DNA of 5,664 nt, taken from contig JAOZJV010000265.1 of NCBI GenBank assembly GCA_029935695.1, forward strand, positions 1 to 5,664, given 5' to 3'. The position numbers were made by a program, and so were the translations under genes. The notes beneath the pieces were generated by a model, which did not search any database, was not told the origin of the DNA, and saw only the letters and a program-made list of their open reading frames with translations. Shown here piece by piece: positions 5,101 through 5,664 of this stretch (position 1 is its first letter; each line of letters opens with the position of its first letter). This stretch comes from Candidatus Krumholzibacteriia bacterium. Lineage in GTDB: Bacteria; Krumholzibacteriota; Krumholzibacteriia; LZORAL124-64-63.

Positions 5101-5664
5101 ATGGTTCCTGTGTTCCTTGTTTCCTTGAAAAAACACCCCATGAGCGGCTTAAGCAGCCTTCACGGGTGGCTGGCCTTCAGTTTGACCCTCCTGGTTCTGG
5201 CTGCCCTTTCGGGACCCTCCATGGGAGCCGTAGAGTTTCCCGGACCGGTGCAGCAAAACCTTCTGGCCGGTCCCCTCAGTGCTGTTTCTGTGCCCTGGTC
5301 CGATGGAAACACCGAATATTTGCTGGTGGGCTCCGACGATGGTTTCCTGAGCATTGTTTATCATCTTTTTGGCGATGTGCATTTTGAAATTTTGGATCGC
5401 CATTTCCTGGATGGCGAAATCCTGTGGATGGGGCCTTGGGAAGGTGGTCCTTATGGTCAACGGGGTTTTGTAGTGGCCACCCGTGGTCCCGATCGATTGC
5501 ATTTTATCGAGATGACCTACTCCAGCCCCTATGTCCGCGTGGAGCAAACACTCGAGCTTCCTGAAGATCCTGGTGTGGGGGATTTCCTGACAGACGGACC
5601 TGGTGGTGCGGCCCAGATGGTGTTGAGTTTGCCAGGGATTGATCAGGTTCTGGTGTTGCGGCAA
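5101..5664 (+). CDS. Secreted protein of unknown function, 3' end beyond window
   Basis: The frame is open from ATG 5101 to the window edge, giving 188 residues with no stop. The start region has Lys10-Lys11, then a hydrophobic stretch (about 23-37) and probable signal cleavage after Ala43 (SMGA before VEF), indicating export. A shorter start at Met14 (5140) is possible; neither has a good Shine-Dalgarno sequence, but the promoter position and the lysines favour 5101. After cleavage the sequence is strand-rich, with short recurring units such as YLLVGSDDGFLSIV, GFVVATRGPDRLHFIEM and AQMVLSLPGIDQVLVL. These look like propeller blades (WD40/quinoprotein or FG-GAP type). That fold is inferred and no catalytic motif is visible. 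It is divergent from the outer membrane barrel gene, so a joint envelope role is possible. I do not recognise a specific family. Confidence 0.75.
   Translation, partial: MVPVFLVSLKKHPMSGLSSLHGWLAFSLTLLVLAALSGPSMGAVEFPGPVQQNLLAGPLSAVSVPWSDGNTEYLLVGSDDGFLSIVYHLFGDVHFEILDRHFLDGEILWMGPWEGGPYGQRGFVVATRGPDRLHFIEMTYSSPYVRVEQTLELPEDPGVGDFLTDGPGGAAQMVLSLPGIDQVLVLRQ

Noticed and set aside
5149..5664. Long minus-strand frame open to the window edge, about 171 codons
   Set aside because: Opposite the signal-peptide-bearing plus-strand gene, which has a good promoter. The antisense product is rich in His/Gln/Thr with no recognisable motif or start context.
1..5664. CRISPR array, toxin-antitoxin pair or defence operon
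   Set aside because: No regularly spaced repeats, and no adjacent small gene pair. The RhuM remnant is too short to be functional.

Overview
The window comes from a non-model, probably Gram-negative (diderm) bacterium of moderate GC content. A Sec signal peptide plus a beta-barrel protein ending in phenylalanine points to an outer membrane, and the tRNA and ComM-type ATPase are of ordinary bacterial type. A small archaeal-type histone-fold gene is unusual for bacteria. It is known in Bdellovibrio, Leptospira and assorted poorly cultured lineages, so a Bdellovibrio-like or candidate-phylum host is plausible. The sequence does not settle the phylum.

Left edge (1-432): a REP-like hairpin is fused to a broken 3' remnant of a RhuM-family gene. 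It sits on the 3' side of a minus-strand tRNA-Glu(UUC) that has its own terminator and probable promoter. This looks like the decayed edge of accessory DNA at a tRNA gene. An M20-family metallodipeptidase (433-1800, minus) follows.

Centre (1801-3999): a divergent intergenic region leads into a single-gene unit for a 56-residue histone-fold protein (2037-2207, plus) with a strong intrinsic terminator. After a 150-base leader comes a full-length YifB/ComM AAA+ ATPase (2439-3956, plus). It converges on the next gene, whose UUCG-capped terminator overlaps the comM stop codon.

Right part (3999-5664): a signal-peptide-bearing outer membrane beta-barrel protein (minus) is transcribed divergently from a secreted protein of unknown function (plus) that runs off the window. 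The shared intergenic region carries recognisable promoters and a perfect 12-bp palindrome over the plus-strand -10 box.

The genes do not form one pathway. They cover peptide turnover, chromosome architecture, DNA uptake/recombination and cell envelope. The most noteworthy item is the bacterial histone, with an intact R-D clamp pair but almost no third helix. I found no CRISPR array, no complete transposase and no evident defence operon.
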